From the NCBI GenBank assembly GCA_964593865.1, contig CAZQKE010000027.1:1-29269 (forward strand): a stretch of 29,269 nt of DNA. Direction: 5' to 3'. Position 1 is the stretch's first letter; every line of letters starts with the position of its first letter. Both the position numbers and the translations under genes were made by a program. The notes under the pieces were generated by a model. The model was not told the DNA's origin. It was given only the letters and a program-made list of their open reading frames with translations, and did no database searches. Positions 1 to 7,592 of the stretch are shown here, one piece after another. The stretch is from CAZQKE01 sp964593865 (GTDB lineage: Bacteria; Chloroflexota; Anaerolineae; JAAYZQ01).

Positions 1-1
1 C

Positions 2-157
2 GACCTCATCGGCCCGGCCCCCTGCTTTTTCAGCCGCATCGCCGGGCAATGGCGATGGCAGATCGTCATCCGCGCCCCCGACCCCACCCCTCTGCTGCGC
101 GACGTGGCCCTGCCCCACGGCTGGCGGGTGGACGTGGACCCGGTGAGCCTGTTGTAG
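2..157 (+). CDS. priA: Primosomal protein N' (PriA helicase), C-terminal fragment
   Basis: The window opens inside this gene, and only the last 51 codons before a TAG stop are present. The visible peptide begins DLIGPAPCFFSRIAG, continues through WRWQIVIRA and ends GWRVDVDPVSLL. This is the typical PriA tail: a GPxPAPxxRxxGxxRWQ strand, then a short segment ending in [VL]DVDP. PriA is the 3'-to-5' helicase that reloads the replisome at stalled forks. The helicase motifs and zinc-binding cysteines lie upstream of the window, so their integrity cannot be judged. The next gene has its own promoter 18 bases after this stop, so the two are probably not co-dependent. Confidence 0.85.
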   Translation, partial: DLIGPAPCFFSRIAGQWRWQIVIRAPDPTPLLRDVALPHGWRVDVDPVSLL

Positions 158-174
158 ACCCGGTCCTCCATCCG

Positions 175-203
175 TTGACATTTTCCCCTGCCTGGGCTAT
201 AAT
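175..203 (+). promoter_or_regulatory. Consensus sigma-70-type promoter for the M20 peptidase gene
   Basis: TTGACA (175-180) and TATAAT (198-203) both match the consensus exactly, with a 17-base spacer. Transcription would begin near 210, directly at the AGGAGG ribosome binding site (211-216). The predicted leader is therefore only about 12 bases, close to leaderless but with a strong ribosome binding site five bases before the ATG. Confidence 0.85.
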
Positions 204-221
204 CCCCACGAGGAGGACAGC

Positions 222-1568
222 ATGGACGACATTCAGGCATACATTGCAGACCACATGGACGAAACCGTTGACCGGTTGAAATCTTTTTGCCGGCAGCCGA
301 GCATCGCCGCCCAGGGGGAAGGCATGGCCGAGATGGCCGCCCTGGTGCGCGATGCCCTGACCGAGGTCGGTGCGCAAGCCGAAATCATCCCCACGGAGGG
401 CTACCCCGTCGTCCTGGGCCGCCTGGAAGGGGAAGGGGAAAAAACCCTCATGTTCTACAACCACTATGACGTACAACCCCCCGACCCCCTGGACCTGTGG
501 GATAGCCCCCCCTTTGAACCGACGGTCCGCGACGGGCATCTTTACGCGCGGGGTGTTGCCGATAACAAAGGCAATCTGGTCGCGCGGTTGGCGGCGGTGG
601 AGGCCTGGCTCGCCGTGCGAGGTCGCCTGCCGCTGAACATCCTCTTTGTCGTAGAAGGGGAAGAGGAGATCGGCAGCCCCAACCTGGGCCGCTTCGCCGA
701 AAGGAACCGGGAGAAACTCCGGGCCGACGGGTGCATCTGGGAATCCGGCTACAAGGACACCAAAGGGCGGTTGCGGGTTCTGTTGGGCGTCAAAGGCATC
801 CTGGCCGTGGAGTTGCGGGCGCAAGGGGCCAGCCGCGATCTCCATTCGGCCAACGCTGCCATCATTGAAAGCCCCGTCTGGCGGCTGGTCTGGGCGCTCA
901 ACAGCCTCAAAGGCCCCGACGAACGCATCCGCATCCCCGGCTTTTACGATGATGTGCGCCCGCCCGACGAACGGGACCGGGCCATGCTCGCCGCCTGGGA
1001 CTATGATGAAGAGGGAGTGCTGACCGAATACAACCTGGATCGCTTCCTGTTGGACCTGCGAGGTGAGGCTTTGAAGGAAAAACTCCTCTTTCAGCCGACC
1101 TGCAACATCTGTGGCTTCCACAGCGGCTACGGCGGCCCCGGCCTCAAAACGGTCCTTCCTGCCGAAGCCAGGGCCAAGTTGGACTTCCGACTGGTCCCGG
1201 ACCAAAATCCCCACGACATCTTGGAGAAACTCCGCGCCCACCTGGACGCTCAGGGCTTCGGTGACATTGAGATCGTAGCCGAAAGCCCCGAATTCCCGGC
1301 CCGTACCGATCCCGACGATCCCCTGGTTGATGCCGTTGTCGGGTCGGCCCGTCGCATCTACGGAACCGAGCCGGTTGTCCTGCCCCTTATGGCCGCCACC
1401 GGCCCCATGTATGAACTGTGCCAGCGGTGGAACCTGCCCGCCGCCGGAGCAGGTGTCGGTTGGTTCGGTTCACGGGGCCATGCCCCTAACGAAAACATCC
1501 GTCTGGAAGACCTGCGCCAGGGCATTGAGCACATCGCCGCCTTGATGGAATCCTTTGCCCAAGTGTAA
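222..1568 (+). CDS. M20 family metallopeptidase (dipeptidase-like)
   Basis: This is a 448-residue zinc exopeptidase of the M20 (ArgE/DapE/carboxypeptidase G2) family, predicted to be cytoplasmic and to cleave dipeptides or acylated amino acids. HYDVQPP near residue 80 supplies the first metal His and the catalytic-site Asp. ARGVADNKGN near 110 supplies the bridging Asp. EGEEEIGS near 145 contains the general-base and metal Glu residues. The last metal His is in GSRGHAPNENI near residue 420. The middle is the dimerisation lid. The length fits the PepV/CNDP-like M20 group of about 450-460 residues. The start is fixed by AGGAGG five bases upstream and the promoter before it. The phosphodiesterase gene begins 6-27 bases downstream, so the two are probably co-transcribed. 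The exact substrate cannot be read from sequence. Confidence 0.92.
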   Translation: MDDIQAYIADHMDETVDRLKSFCRQPSIAAQGEGMAEMAALVRDALTEVGAQAEIIPTEGYPVVLGRLEGEGEKTLMFYNHYDVQPPDPLDLWDSPPFEPTVRDGHLYARGVADNKGNLVARLAAVEAWLAVRGRLPLNILFVVEGEEEIGSPNLGRFAERNREKLRADGCIWESGYKDTKGRLRVLLGVKGILAVELRAQGASRDLHSANAAIIESPVWRLVWALNSLKGPDERIRIPGFYDDVRPPDERDRAMLAAWDYDEEGVLTEYNLDRFLLDLRGEALKEKLLFQPTCNICGFHSGYGGPGLKTVLPAEARAKLDFRLVPDQNPHDILEKLRAHLDAQGFGDIEIVAESPEFPARTDPDDPLVDAVVGSARRIYGTEPVVLPLMAATGPMYELCQRWNLPAAGAGVGWFGSRGHAPNENIRLEDLRQGIEHIAALMESFAQV

Positions 1569-1574
1569 CGGCGC

Positions 1575-3650
1575 ATGAGAAAAATGGAGAAACACGTGAA
1601 AGAACGCAGAGGGAAAAGAATCCTGCGCTTTTTGATTCGCACCGGCGTCATCTGGGGCATCCAGGTCGTTGCTTTGCTGATCATGGCGAACCTATTGCCC
1701 GATGTGGCGGTAATAGGGGCCGGCGTGGCCTTTGTCGCCGTGGGGGTGATCGCCTTGCTCAACGCCCTGCTTTGGCCCCTGCTCAGCTACCTCATCCTGC
1801 CCTTTGCCGTGTTGACCCTGGGGCTGGCCTCTCTGGCCCTCAACGGCGTCCTCATCCTCCTGGCCAGCAACATCGTCCCCGGCTTCCATGTCGCCGACCT
1901 GGGGGCGGCCATGCTTCTGGCCCTGGGCATGACGGCCATCAACACCATCATCAGCAGCCTGTTGACCATTGACGATGACAGCACCTGGTATCGCAATGCC
2001 CTACGCCGCCGGATGAAACGCCGCAAAAAAGTGGTTGAAACCGACGAACCGGGCTTTTTGTTTATAGAATTTGACGGTCTGGCAAAGCCCGTCCTTGAAT
2101 ACGCCGTTCGGCAGGGCTACACCCCTACCCTGGCCCGCTGGCTGGAAAGCGGCAGCCACCGCCTGGTCGGCTGGGAGACCGACCTCTCCTCCCAAACATC
2201 GGCCAGTCAGGCGGGCATCCTTTTGGGGAACAACGACAACATCCCCGCCTTTCGTTGGTATGAGCGGAGCAGCAAAAGGATCGTCTCCTCCAGCGACCCC
2301 CACTTTGTGGCCGAGTTGGAAAAGCGTCTTTCCCGCGGGAACGGGTTGCTGGCGGATGGTGGGGCCAGCCGAGGAAACCTCTTTTCCGGCGACGCGCCTA
2401 ACGTGATGAACACGGCCAGCACCATCTTGGATCGCACCCGCTTCCACACCGCAGATTTCTACGCCTTTTTCCTCTACCCTTACAACTTTGCCCGCACCCT
2501 GATCCTGACCGTTTGGGACATCATCCTGGAAAAATGGCAATTTTACAAGGCCCGGCGCAACGGCCTCTACCCCATTTTGGATAAAGACCATCGGGGCGGC
2601 ACGTACCCCCTGTTGCGGGCCTTTAGCACCGTCCTCATGCGTGAGCTGAATATCCATACCCTGGTCGGCGACATCTTTGCCGGGGTTCCGGCAGTGTATG
2701 CGACCTTTGTCGGCTACGACGAAGTGGCCCATCACTCCGGCGTCTTGTCGGATGATGCCTTTGATGTGCTGCAGAAACTGGATCGGCAGCTCGGTCGCCT
2801 GGAAAAGGCGATAGCCGAAGCACCCCGACCGTATCACATCGTCGTCCTTTCCGACCACGGCCAGACGGGGGGAGCGACCTTCAAGCAGCGTTACGGTCAA
2901 TCTCTGGAAGACCTGGTTCGGGGATTGGCCGGGGAAACGGCCATCGTCCGCACCGCCGCCAATGTGCATGAGGACTGGAAAGACCTCAACGTATTCCTGA
3001 CCGAAACGATGCACTACGACCAGCAGACGCTGAGCCGGGCCTTGAGCCGTTTGCTCAAGGGGCGGACCAAAGAAGGGCGGGTGATCCTCGGTCCCGAAGG
3101 TGAGACAGGGGAGGACGTACCGGTGGACGATCCCGGTTCTCACATCATCGTCTTGGCCTCCGGCAACTTGGGGCTGGTCTACGGCTCGCGCCTTGAGCAG
3201 AGGGCAACCATGGAGCAGATAGAGGTCTTGTTCCCCGGCCTGCTGGACGGCCTGGTACAGCATGAGGGGATCGGTTTTGTAATGGTCCATTCGGCGGAGC
3301 ACGGGCCGGTGGCCATCGGTGCGGAGGGCCGCATCTACCTGAAGGATGGTCGGATAGAGGGAAAAAACCCTCTGGAGCCTTTTGGTCCCCACGCCGCCCA
3401 ACAGCTCCTGCGCTACGATGGGTTCCCCGACGCCCCCGACATTTATGTCAATAGTTTCTACGACCCGGAAAGGGGCGAAGGGGCGGCCTTTGAAGAACAG
3501 ATCGGTTTCCACGGCGGCATGGGCGGCCCGCAGACCCAACCGTTCGTCCTCTACCCGGCGGAGCTGCCGCCGCCGGAGGAACCGTTGGTCGGTCCGGTGT
3601 CGGTATACCGTCTGTTCAAATCGTGGTTACCGGCCCGGCGGCAAGCTTAA
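1575..3650 (+). CDS. Membrane protein: holin-4-like N-terminus fused to an alkaline-phosphatase-superfamily phosphodiesterase
   Basis: A 691-residue two-part protein. Residues about 17-135 hold four hydrophobic helices with the glycine-rich pattern of the phage_holin_4_2 (YvlD-like) membrane family. A basic patch (RRRMKRRKK, near 150) follows. From about 160 the protein is soluble and resembles type I phosphodiesterase/nucleotide pyrophosphatase enzymes. It has IEFDGL (metal Asp), a Ser/Thr-rich nucleophile region (SSQTSASQAG, near 215), GYDEVAHHSG and LSDHGQ, which supply the remaining Asp/His metal ligands. It probably hydrolyses a phosphodiester or phosphoglycerol-type bond at the membrane, but the substrate and the facing of the domain are not known. 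The start is uncertain: ATG 1575, ATG 1584, or GTG 1596, which has GGAGA five bases upstream and may be best. The last 35 bases overlap the convergent HAD gene. Confidence 0.82.
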   Translation: MRKMEKHVKERRGKRILRFLIRTGVIWGIQVVALLIMANLLPDVAVIGAGVAFVAVGVIALLNALLWPLLSYLILPFAVLTLGLASLALNGVLILLASNIVPGFHVADLGAAMLLALGMTAINTIISSLLTIDDDSTWYRNALRRRMKRRKKVVETDEPGFLFIEFDGLAKPVLEYAVRQGYTPTLARWLESGSHRLVGWETDLSSQTSASQAGILLGNNDNIPAFRWYERSSKRIVSSSDPHFVAELEKRLSRGNGLLADGGASRGNLFSGDAPNVMNTASTILDRTRFHTADFYAFFLYPYNFARTLILTVWDIILEKWQFYKARRNGLYPILDKDHRGGTYPLLRAFSTVLMRELNIHTLVGDIFAGVPAVYATFVGYDEVAHHSGVLSDDAFDVLQKLDRQLGRLEKAIAEAPRPYHIVVLSDHGQTGGATFKQRYGQSLEDLVRGLAGETAIVRTAANVHEDWKDLNVFLTETMHYDQQTLSRALSRLLKGRTKEGRVILGPEGETGEDVPVDDPGSHIIVLASGNLGLVYGSRLEQRATMEQIEVLFPGLLDGLVQHEGIGFVMVHSAEHGPVAIGAEGRIYLKDGRIEGKNPLEPFGPHAAQQLLRYDGFPDAPDIYVNSFYDPERGEGAAFEEQIGFHGGMGGPQTQPFVLYPAELPPPEEPLVGPVSVYRLFKSWLPARRQA

Positions 3651-4383
3651 TCTCGTTGATCGAGGCTACTACGGCATCGGCGTAGATTGCCAATCTCTCT
3701 TGCTCACCGGCCCCGGAGAGCACCGCTATTTTCAGACCTGCACCGGCCCGCCGGGCCATGAGCAGGTCCGCCACCGTATCGCCCACCACGGCCGTCCGCT
3801 CCGGGGGGATGGACAGCCGCTCGCAGGTCACACGCAGCGTATCGGGGGCAGGCTTCCAGGGTAAGCCATCATCACCGCAGAGCACATGATCCACCAAATG
3901 GGCGATCCCCATAAGCCGCAACGTCTCCTCCGTCTCGGCTCGGTAATCGGTCGTGATGACGGCAACGCGGATGCCCGCGGCCTGTAGCCGCTGCAAGAGG
4001 CCGATCACATCCCCGGTGGGCCGGATCAGGTCGGCCAGGGGTAGATCGGTGTGGTCGGCAAAGACGTAACGGGTCTGGTCTTCCGCCTCGGTCCAGGGCA
4101 CCCCCCGGCGGTAGAGCACCGAAGCGGCGATGGTCCGCAGCTGACGGGTGGTGGCAATGGCCAGAGGGCTTTCAGGCCGGGTCCGCCGCCGCTGGGCGTC
4201 GTAACCCAGCGAATCGTAAAGGACGGCCCGCAGCGATTCATCCCCGACTTGGGCCACCAGGTGCTCAACCCAGGACGTTGCCCGGCGGCCCCACATGGCC
4301 TCAAAATCGATCAATGTGCCGTCCTTGTCGAAAACCACCAGGTCGGCGTCGAAAGATATGTCCCGAACGTGCAAAAGGGCCAT
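3616..4383 (-). CDS. HAD-superfamily phosphatase (phosphoglycolate-phosphatase-like)
   Basis: A 255-residue haloacid dehalogenase-type hydrolase. Motif I is FDKDGTLID, with nucleophile Asp19 and acid/base Asp21. Motif II is the VITTD stretch near residue 135. The motif III Lys is in GLPWKPAPD near 180. Motif IV is VVGDTVADLLMA near 200, which carries the Mg-binding Asp residues. The helical insertion between motifs I and II is a C1-type cap, as in Gph and beta-phosphoglucomutase, so a small phosphorylated metabolite is the likely substrate. GGGAGGA lies directly before the ATG, only nine bases after the PHP gene stop, so it is the last gene of the minus-strand run. Its 3' end overlaps the convergent phosphodiesterase gene by 35 bases. 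Confidence 0.88.
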   Translation of the reverse strand: MALLHVRDISFDADLVVFDKDGTLIDFEAMWGRRATSWVEHLVAQVGDESLRAVLYDSLGYDAQRRRTRPESPLAIATTRQLRTIAASVLYRRGVPWTEAEDQTRYVFADHTDLPLADLIRPTGDVIGLLQRLQAAGIRVAVITTDYRAETEETLRLMGIAHLVDHVLCGDDGLPWKPAPDTLRVTCERLSIPPERTAVVGDTVADLLMARRAGAGLKIAVLSGAGEQERLAIYADAVVASINEIKLAAGPVTTI

Positions 4384-4392
4384 ATTCCTCCC

Positions 4393-5280
4393 TCATTCCA
4401 AAAAGATGGGGTTGCTCCAAGCCCAACGCCCTCCTTCATCCCGGCAGGCCAGACGCACATATCGCTGCCCCCGGCGGAGGGGAACGCCGGCTTTGGTCAA
4501 GGTTTCTCCCGGCGGCGCGGCGACGCGGCGGCTCCGGTGGCCGGCGCCGATGAAATCTATTGCCGTCACCGGCGAACAACGGGCGTATACCCGGTCTCCA
4601 TCCAGCCCAAAGTCCAGAATCTTCGGACCGCTGCTGGCATAGAAGCTGCCCGCCTCCAACGCTTCCAGGATGGCGGAGGGGGTCAGCGCGGCGGCCCGGA
4701 CCCACACCCAGCCCAACCCGGCGTCGTGATCGCCCTGCCGCCAGTGGGCGTCATCCCCGGCAACCCCCCAGAGTCGGCGCCCGGCGGCCAGCAGGTCGTC
4801 CCAATGCACCGTGGCAAAACCTTTGGCATCGTCCACTTCACAGCCGCCGTTGAACACCTCCAGGCCCAGACAGCCTTCCAGGTCCAGCAGGGCCGCCGAC
4901 CGCTGGCCCGACCAGTAGGGATGGGCCACGATCACCCGCCCCTCCGCTGCCTGCAAGCGGTTGACGGCCTCTTGCATTGAATCCGTCGCGCCGCGCATGT
5001 CGGGCGGGCGGCGCAGCCCCAAACCGAGCAGGTGAAAAAGCCCCTTTTGGGGGTCCTGCCCTTCAACTTCAATGCCGCCGAGGGTGATAAATCCTTCGGA
5101 TACCGCCCGGCCCTCGGTCCAGATGTCGTGTTCGGTCAGGGCCAAAAAGTGGTAACCCCGCTGCCGATACCAGGCGATGACCCGATCCGGCGTCAGTTCG
5201 CCGTCGGAAACGGTACTGTGAACGTGCAGGTTGCCTTTGAACCAGTGACCGGGGCCGACAAAAGGGTTGGTCCGGTGCAT
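4393..5280 (-). CDS. PHP-domain metal-dependent hydrolase (CehA/McbA-like)
   Basis: A 295-residue PHP-fold protein. The metal-binding set is visible in order: HVHST (His19, His21), TEHD (50-52), GGIEVEG (Glu71), AHPYW (His120) and GDDAH (176-179). Two to three metal ions are expected. PHP proteins cleave phosphoesters or, in the CehA/McbA branch, carbamates and other esters. The single-domain layout with a short C-terminal beta-rich tail (residues 200-295) fits that branch rather than DNA polymerase or histidinol-phosphatase PHP domains. The ATG lies four bases after the corrinoid-protein stop, and its ribosome binding site (AAAGAGGCG) overlaps the end of that gene, so translation is probably coupled. 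A link to corrinoid metabolism rests on gene position only. Confidence 0.85.
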   Translation of the reverse strand: MHRTNPFVGPGHWFKGNLHVHSTVSDGELTPDRVIAWYRQRGYHFLALTEHDIWTEGRAVSEGFITLGGIEVEGQDPQKGLFHLLGLGLRRPPDMRGATDSMQEAVNRLQAAEGRVIVAHPYWSGQRSAALLDLEGCLGLEVFNGGCEVDDAKGFATVHWDDLLAAGRRLWGVAGDDAHWRQGDHDAGLGWVWVRAAALTPSAILEALEAGSFYASSGPKILDFGLDGDRVYARCSPVTAIDFIGAGHRSRRVAAPPGETLTKAGVPLRRGQRYVRLACRDEGGRWAWSNPIFLE

Positions 5281-5284
5281 GTCG

Positions 5285-5938
5285 TTACGCCTCTTTCATC
5301 AACCGCTTGGCCATCTCTACGGCCTGGATGGCCGATCTGCCGAACCCATCGGCTCCGATCTCCGCCGCCCATTCCGCCGTGACGGGGCCGCCGCCGACCA
5401 TGACTCGGAAACGGTCCCGCAGGTTCATCTCGTGCAGAACCTCAATGACCTCCCGCTGGGCGGGCATGGTCGTGGTCATCAGCGAAGAGAGGGCGATGAT
5501 GTCGGCCCGGACTTTTTGTGCTTCCTGGATAATGTCCAGGGCAGCGTTGTCCACACCCATATCGTGCACCTGAAAGCCGTTGATGCCCAGCACGGTGGCG
5601 ACGATGTTCTTGCCGATGCTGTGGACATCGCCCTTGACGGTGCTGAGGAGCACCGTCCCCAGGCGGGCGACCTGCTTTTGTTGAGCCTGGATTTCGGGCT
5701 GCAAGATCTCCATCGCCGCGTTGAAGGCGGCGGCGGCCATCAGCAGTTCCGGCAAAAAGACCTCGCCCACCTCGAATCGGTCGCCGATGATGTTCATACC
5801 CTGGGATAGCCCCTGCTCTACCGCTTCCAGGGGGTCCAACCCGGCGGCCAGGGCCTCTTGGGCGGACTCCCTGGCCCGGTCATCATCTCCGTCTACGACG
5901 GCAAGGGCCAGATTGTGCAAGATTTGCCGAGTTTCCAT
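5285..5938 (-). CDS. Corrinoid (B12-binding) protein of a methyltransferase system
   Basis: A 217-residue methyl-carrier protein of the MtmC/MtbC/MttC type. Residues 1-90 form the four-helix cap domain seen in methionine synthase and methylamine corrinoid proteins. Residues 91-217 form the Rossmann B12-binding domain. It contains the base-off DxHxxG motif at Asp104-Val-His106-Ser-Ile-Gly109, where the His binds cobalt from below. SSLMTTT and VGGGPVT follow as expected for the nucleotide-loop contacts. The protein would accept a methyl group on Co(I) from its partner methyltransferase and pass it on. ATG 5938 was chosen because AGGAG lies six bases upstream; the in-frame ATG at 5986 has no comparable signal and would add an atypical tail. 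The MtmB homologue is immediately upstream, so the two form a pair. Confidence 0.93.
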   Translation of the reverse strand: METRQILHNLALAVVDGDDDRARESAQEALAAGLDPLEAVEQGLSQGMNIIGDRFEVGEVFLPELLMAAAAFNAAMEILQPEIQAQQKQVARLGTVLLSTVKGDVHSIGKNIVATVLGINGFQVHDMGVDNAALDIIQEAQKVRADIIALSSLMTTTMPAQREVIEVLHEMNLRDRFRVMVGGGPVTAEWAAEIGADGFGRSAIQAVEMAKRLMKEA

Positions 5939-5995
5939 CTGTTCTCCTGTGAAAATGTGGTTTGTGGAGGCAAAGCGTCGCTCCACTCCCGACGG

Positions 5996-6020
5996 GCCGT
6001 GCGGGCAAGCCCCCCACGGC
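5996..6020 (-). other. Intercistronic hairpin between methyltransferase and corrinoid genes
   Basis: GCCGTG (5996-6001) pairs with CACGGC (6015-6020), and the G-rich and C-rich inner bases can extend the stem. There is no U-tract, so it is unlikely to be a terminator. In an 89-base gap within a co-directional pair it could instead act as an mRNA processing or stability element. Confidence 0.4.
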
Positions 6021-6027
6021 GGTCAGT

Positions 6028-7404
6028 TTAGCTTCTGAAAGGGATGCCCATCCCGGCCAGTTCCTCCTTCACCTCATCGTATAACCGCAGATAGGCGTCG
6101 TTGGGCCTGTCGCGGAGGGTATCGTAGCACTCCGGGTAGCGTTTCCCCGGCGGAGCCTGGGCGAGATCGGCTTCGTAGCGGTCCAGGAGGCGGTTGACCA
6201 CTTCTCCGGCCTGTTCTGCGGTTAGCTCCACAGCGGCGTGGGCGACTTCTACGTTGAAGCGGGCTTCCAAAGGCGTGACGCCATCCTCCACCACCCCCTT
6301 GGCCGGGTGGACCGTCTGCACCCCGGCATAGCCCGTCGGCACGCAGCACAGGTTCACCGCCGCCGCCTCGTAGAAATACATGGGAGTCGCCGGTCCGGCG
6401 GCGGCATAGCCCAGGCCGATGGCCGGGTAGCGGGTGTTGCGGCCGGTGGCCCGCCCGACGACGCTGAACACCCACAGGGCGTCGCGGCTGGTCGAGCAAC
6501 CGTGCCGGAAATGGATGGGACCGGTCAGGTGGTATGTGCCCTGCAAGAGCAACATGCCCAGCAGGTAGTAAGCCGTCATCACCAGGGCCGTCCCCGCCGG
6601 GCCACCGGCGTAGCCGCCCAGGATGGGAAGGGCCGTTGAGCCGATGTTGCCCCCCGTGATCAGGACAAAGGCCAGGCGGTTGAGCGTCCCATAGTTCACT
6701 TTCATCTCGGCGATAAAATCTATCAGCCAGCCGTCGGAGGGCCGCAGGCCAAAGGCGGGGTGGCTACCGGCGATGGTGGCCATAGGCGTCGTGGCCGAAG
6801 AGATCAGGTTGAGGATGGGCAAACCGGGCCGCCCGGCCTGCCACAACGCTTTGCGCCCGGTCTGCACCGAAGCGGCGGTGGCATAGATCTCCAGAGGCGA
6901 ACCGCCGCTGACCGGCATCCCCCGCACCTGACCAAAGGCCGGGATGCTGATGGAGCTGGCCTGGGGGATGCGGCCATAGCCCCGCACCTGGGCCAGGGCG
7001 ATCTCTTCGGAGGAGGCAACGATGCCGGTTCCCACATGACACCAGGGCGGGTGGGGGTCGCCCGGTGTGCGGGCCGGGAACTGCCGTCGGTCCCGCCCCT
7101 CGCCAAAGAAGGCGTCCCCCCGGAAACCCCGGACGGCGGCCAGGACCTCATCCCGCTCCACCCGGATCAGGCGGTGGGTGTCGTCGCAATAGACGCCGGT
7201 ACGGACCACAAACTCAACGGCAGCCTCGAACAGGCGGTCGGCCAGGGCGTCGTCCGCCGGAACCGGGTTCGCCCCGTCGTAGCGAAGGTCGAACTCCCGC
7301 GTCACCTTGCGGATGTTGGGGATAAGGACCTTCATGTGAAAATCCTCTTCCGAAAGGATGGGGCCGGTGATGGCCCGCTCCATGAAATCGAGAAAATCGG
7401 GCAT
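6028..7404 (-). CDS. MtmB-family corrinoid methyltransferase lacking pyrrolysine
   Basis: A 458-residue protein, the same length as Methanosarcina monomethylamine methyltransferase MtmB as I recall it. Segments that line up with MtmB include GVYCDDTHR (71-79), AGRPG (190-194), ILGGYAGG, GPIHFRHGCSTSRD, AKGVVEDG with PLEAR, and YPECYD near the C-terminus. MtmB moves the methyl of monomethylamine to Co(I)-corrinoid, using pyrrolysine (UAG, residue 202) just after AGRPGMGV. In an ungapped comparison the corresponding residue here is Leu198, and the frame contains no UAG. It is therefore a non-pyrrolysine member, comparable to the non-pyrrolysine MttB relatives that demethylate betaines. The adjacent corrinoid gene supports a methyltransferase role. 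The substrate is unknown; a secondary N-methyl amine or N-methyl amino acid is only a guess. ATG 7404 has AAGGAG six bases upstream, whereas two earlier ATGs lack good sites. Confidence 0.88.
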   Translation of the reverse strand: MPDFLDFMERAITGPILSEEDFHMKVLIPNIRKVTREFDLRYDGANPVPADDALADRLFEAAVEFVVRTGVYCDDTHRLIRVERDEVLAAVRGFRGDAFFGEGRDRRQFPARTPGDPHPPWCHVGTGIVASSEEIALAQVRGYGRIPQASSISIPAFGQVRGMPVSGGSPLEIYATAASVQTGRKALWQAGRPGLPILNLISSATTPMATIAGSHPAFGLRPSDGWLIDFIAEMKVNYGTLNRLAFVLITGGNIGSTALPILGGYAGGPAGTALVMTAYYLLGMLLLQGTYHLTGPIHFRHGCSTSRDALWVFSVVGRATGRNTRYPAIGLGYAAAGPATPMYFYEAAAVNLCCVPTGYAGVQTVHPAKGVVEDGVTPLEARFNVEVAHAAVELTAEQAGEVVNRLLDRYEADLAQAPPGKRYPECYDTLRDRPNDAYLRLYDEVKEELAGMGIPFRS

Positions 7405-7469
7405 TTTTGACTCCTTGTACATCCTGCTTTGAAAATACACCGTTGAAACCGCCCCCGGCGGGCCGTCGG

Positions 7470-7586
7470 CCGGACACCCGCCTGCGCGGGCGAAAGCGTC
7501 CGCGTAGGCGGATGCCCGGCCCCAGGCCCAAAAGGAGCGACTTGAGTCGCCACCGTTCTTGCACCCTCAAGGGGCGACTTTCGCCC
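7470..7586. repeat. Cluster of intergenic palindromes between SHMT-like and mtmB-like genes
   Basis: The gap 7405-7592 holds three stacked inverted repeats. The largest has 20-base arms (7470-7489 and 7500-7519) with three mismatches, all tolerable as G-U pairs on one strand, around a 10-base loop. GCGACT-TG-AGTCGC follows at 7537-7550, and GGGCGA-CTT-TCGCCC at 7572-7586. The density of symmetry suggests a dispersed intergenic repeat of the REP/MITE type or an mRNA processing element. No coding potential is evident. Confidence 0.55.
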
Positions 7587-7592
7587 ATACGG

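Noticed and set aside
66..1241. Long open frame on the minus strand opposite the M20 peptidase
   Set aside because: It lies wholly antisense to a gene with clear family motifs, promoter and ribosome binding site. Its product shows no recognisable domain, and such frames are common opposite GC-rich genes.
2001..3539. 512-codon minus-strand frame opposite the phosphodiesterase
   Set aside because: It is antisense to a recognised enzyme domain, has no ribosome binding site or domain, and has the Val/Gly/Gln-rich composition of a codon-bias shadow.
5939..5986. Longer N-terminus for the corrinoid protein from the ATG at 5986
   Set aside because: The extra 16 residues are not typical of corrinoid proteins and have no ribosome binding site, while the ATG at 5938 has a strong one and gives the normal family length.
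6028..7404. Pyrrolysine-encoding UAG in the MtmB homologue
   Set aside because: The frame has no internal TAG and ends in TAA. The expected site reads Leu, and no pyl genes are in the window.
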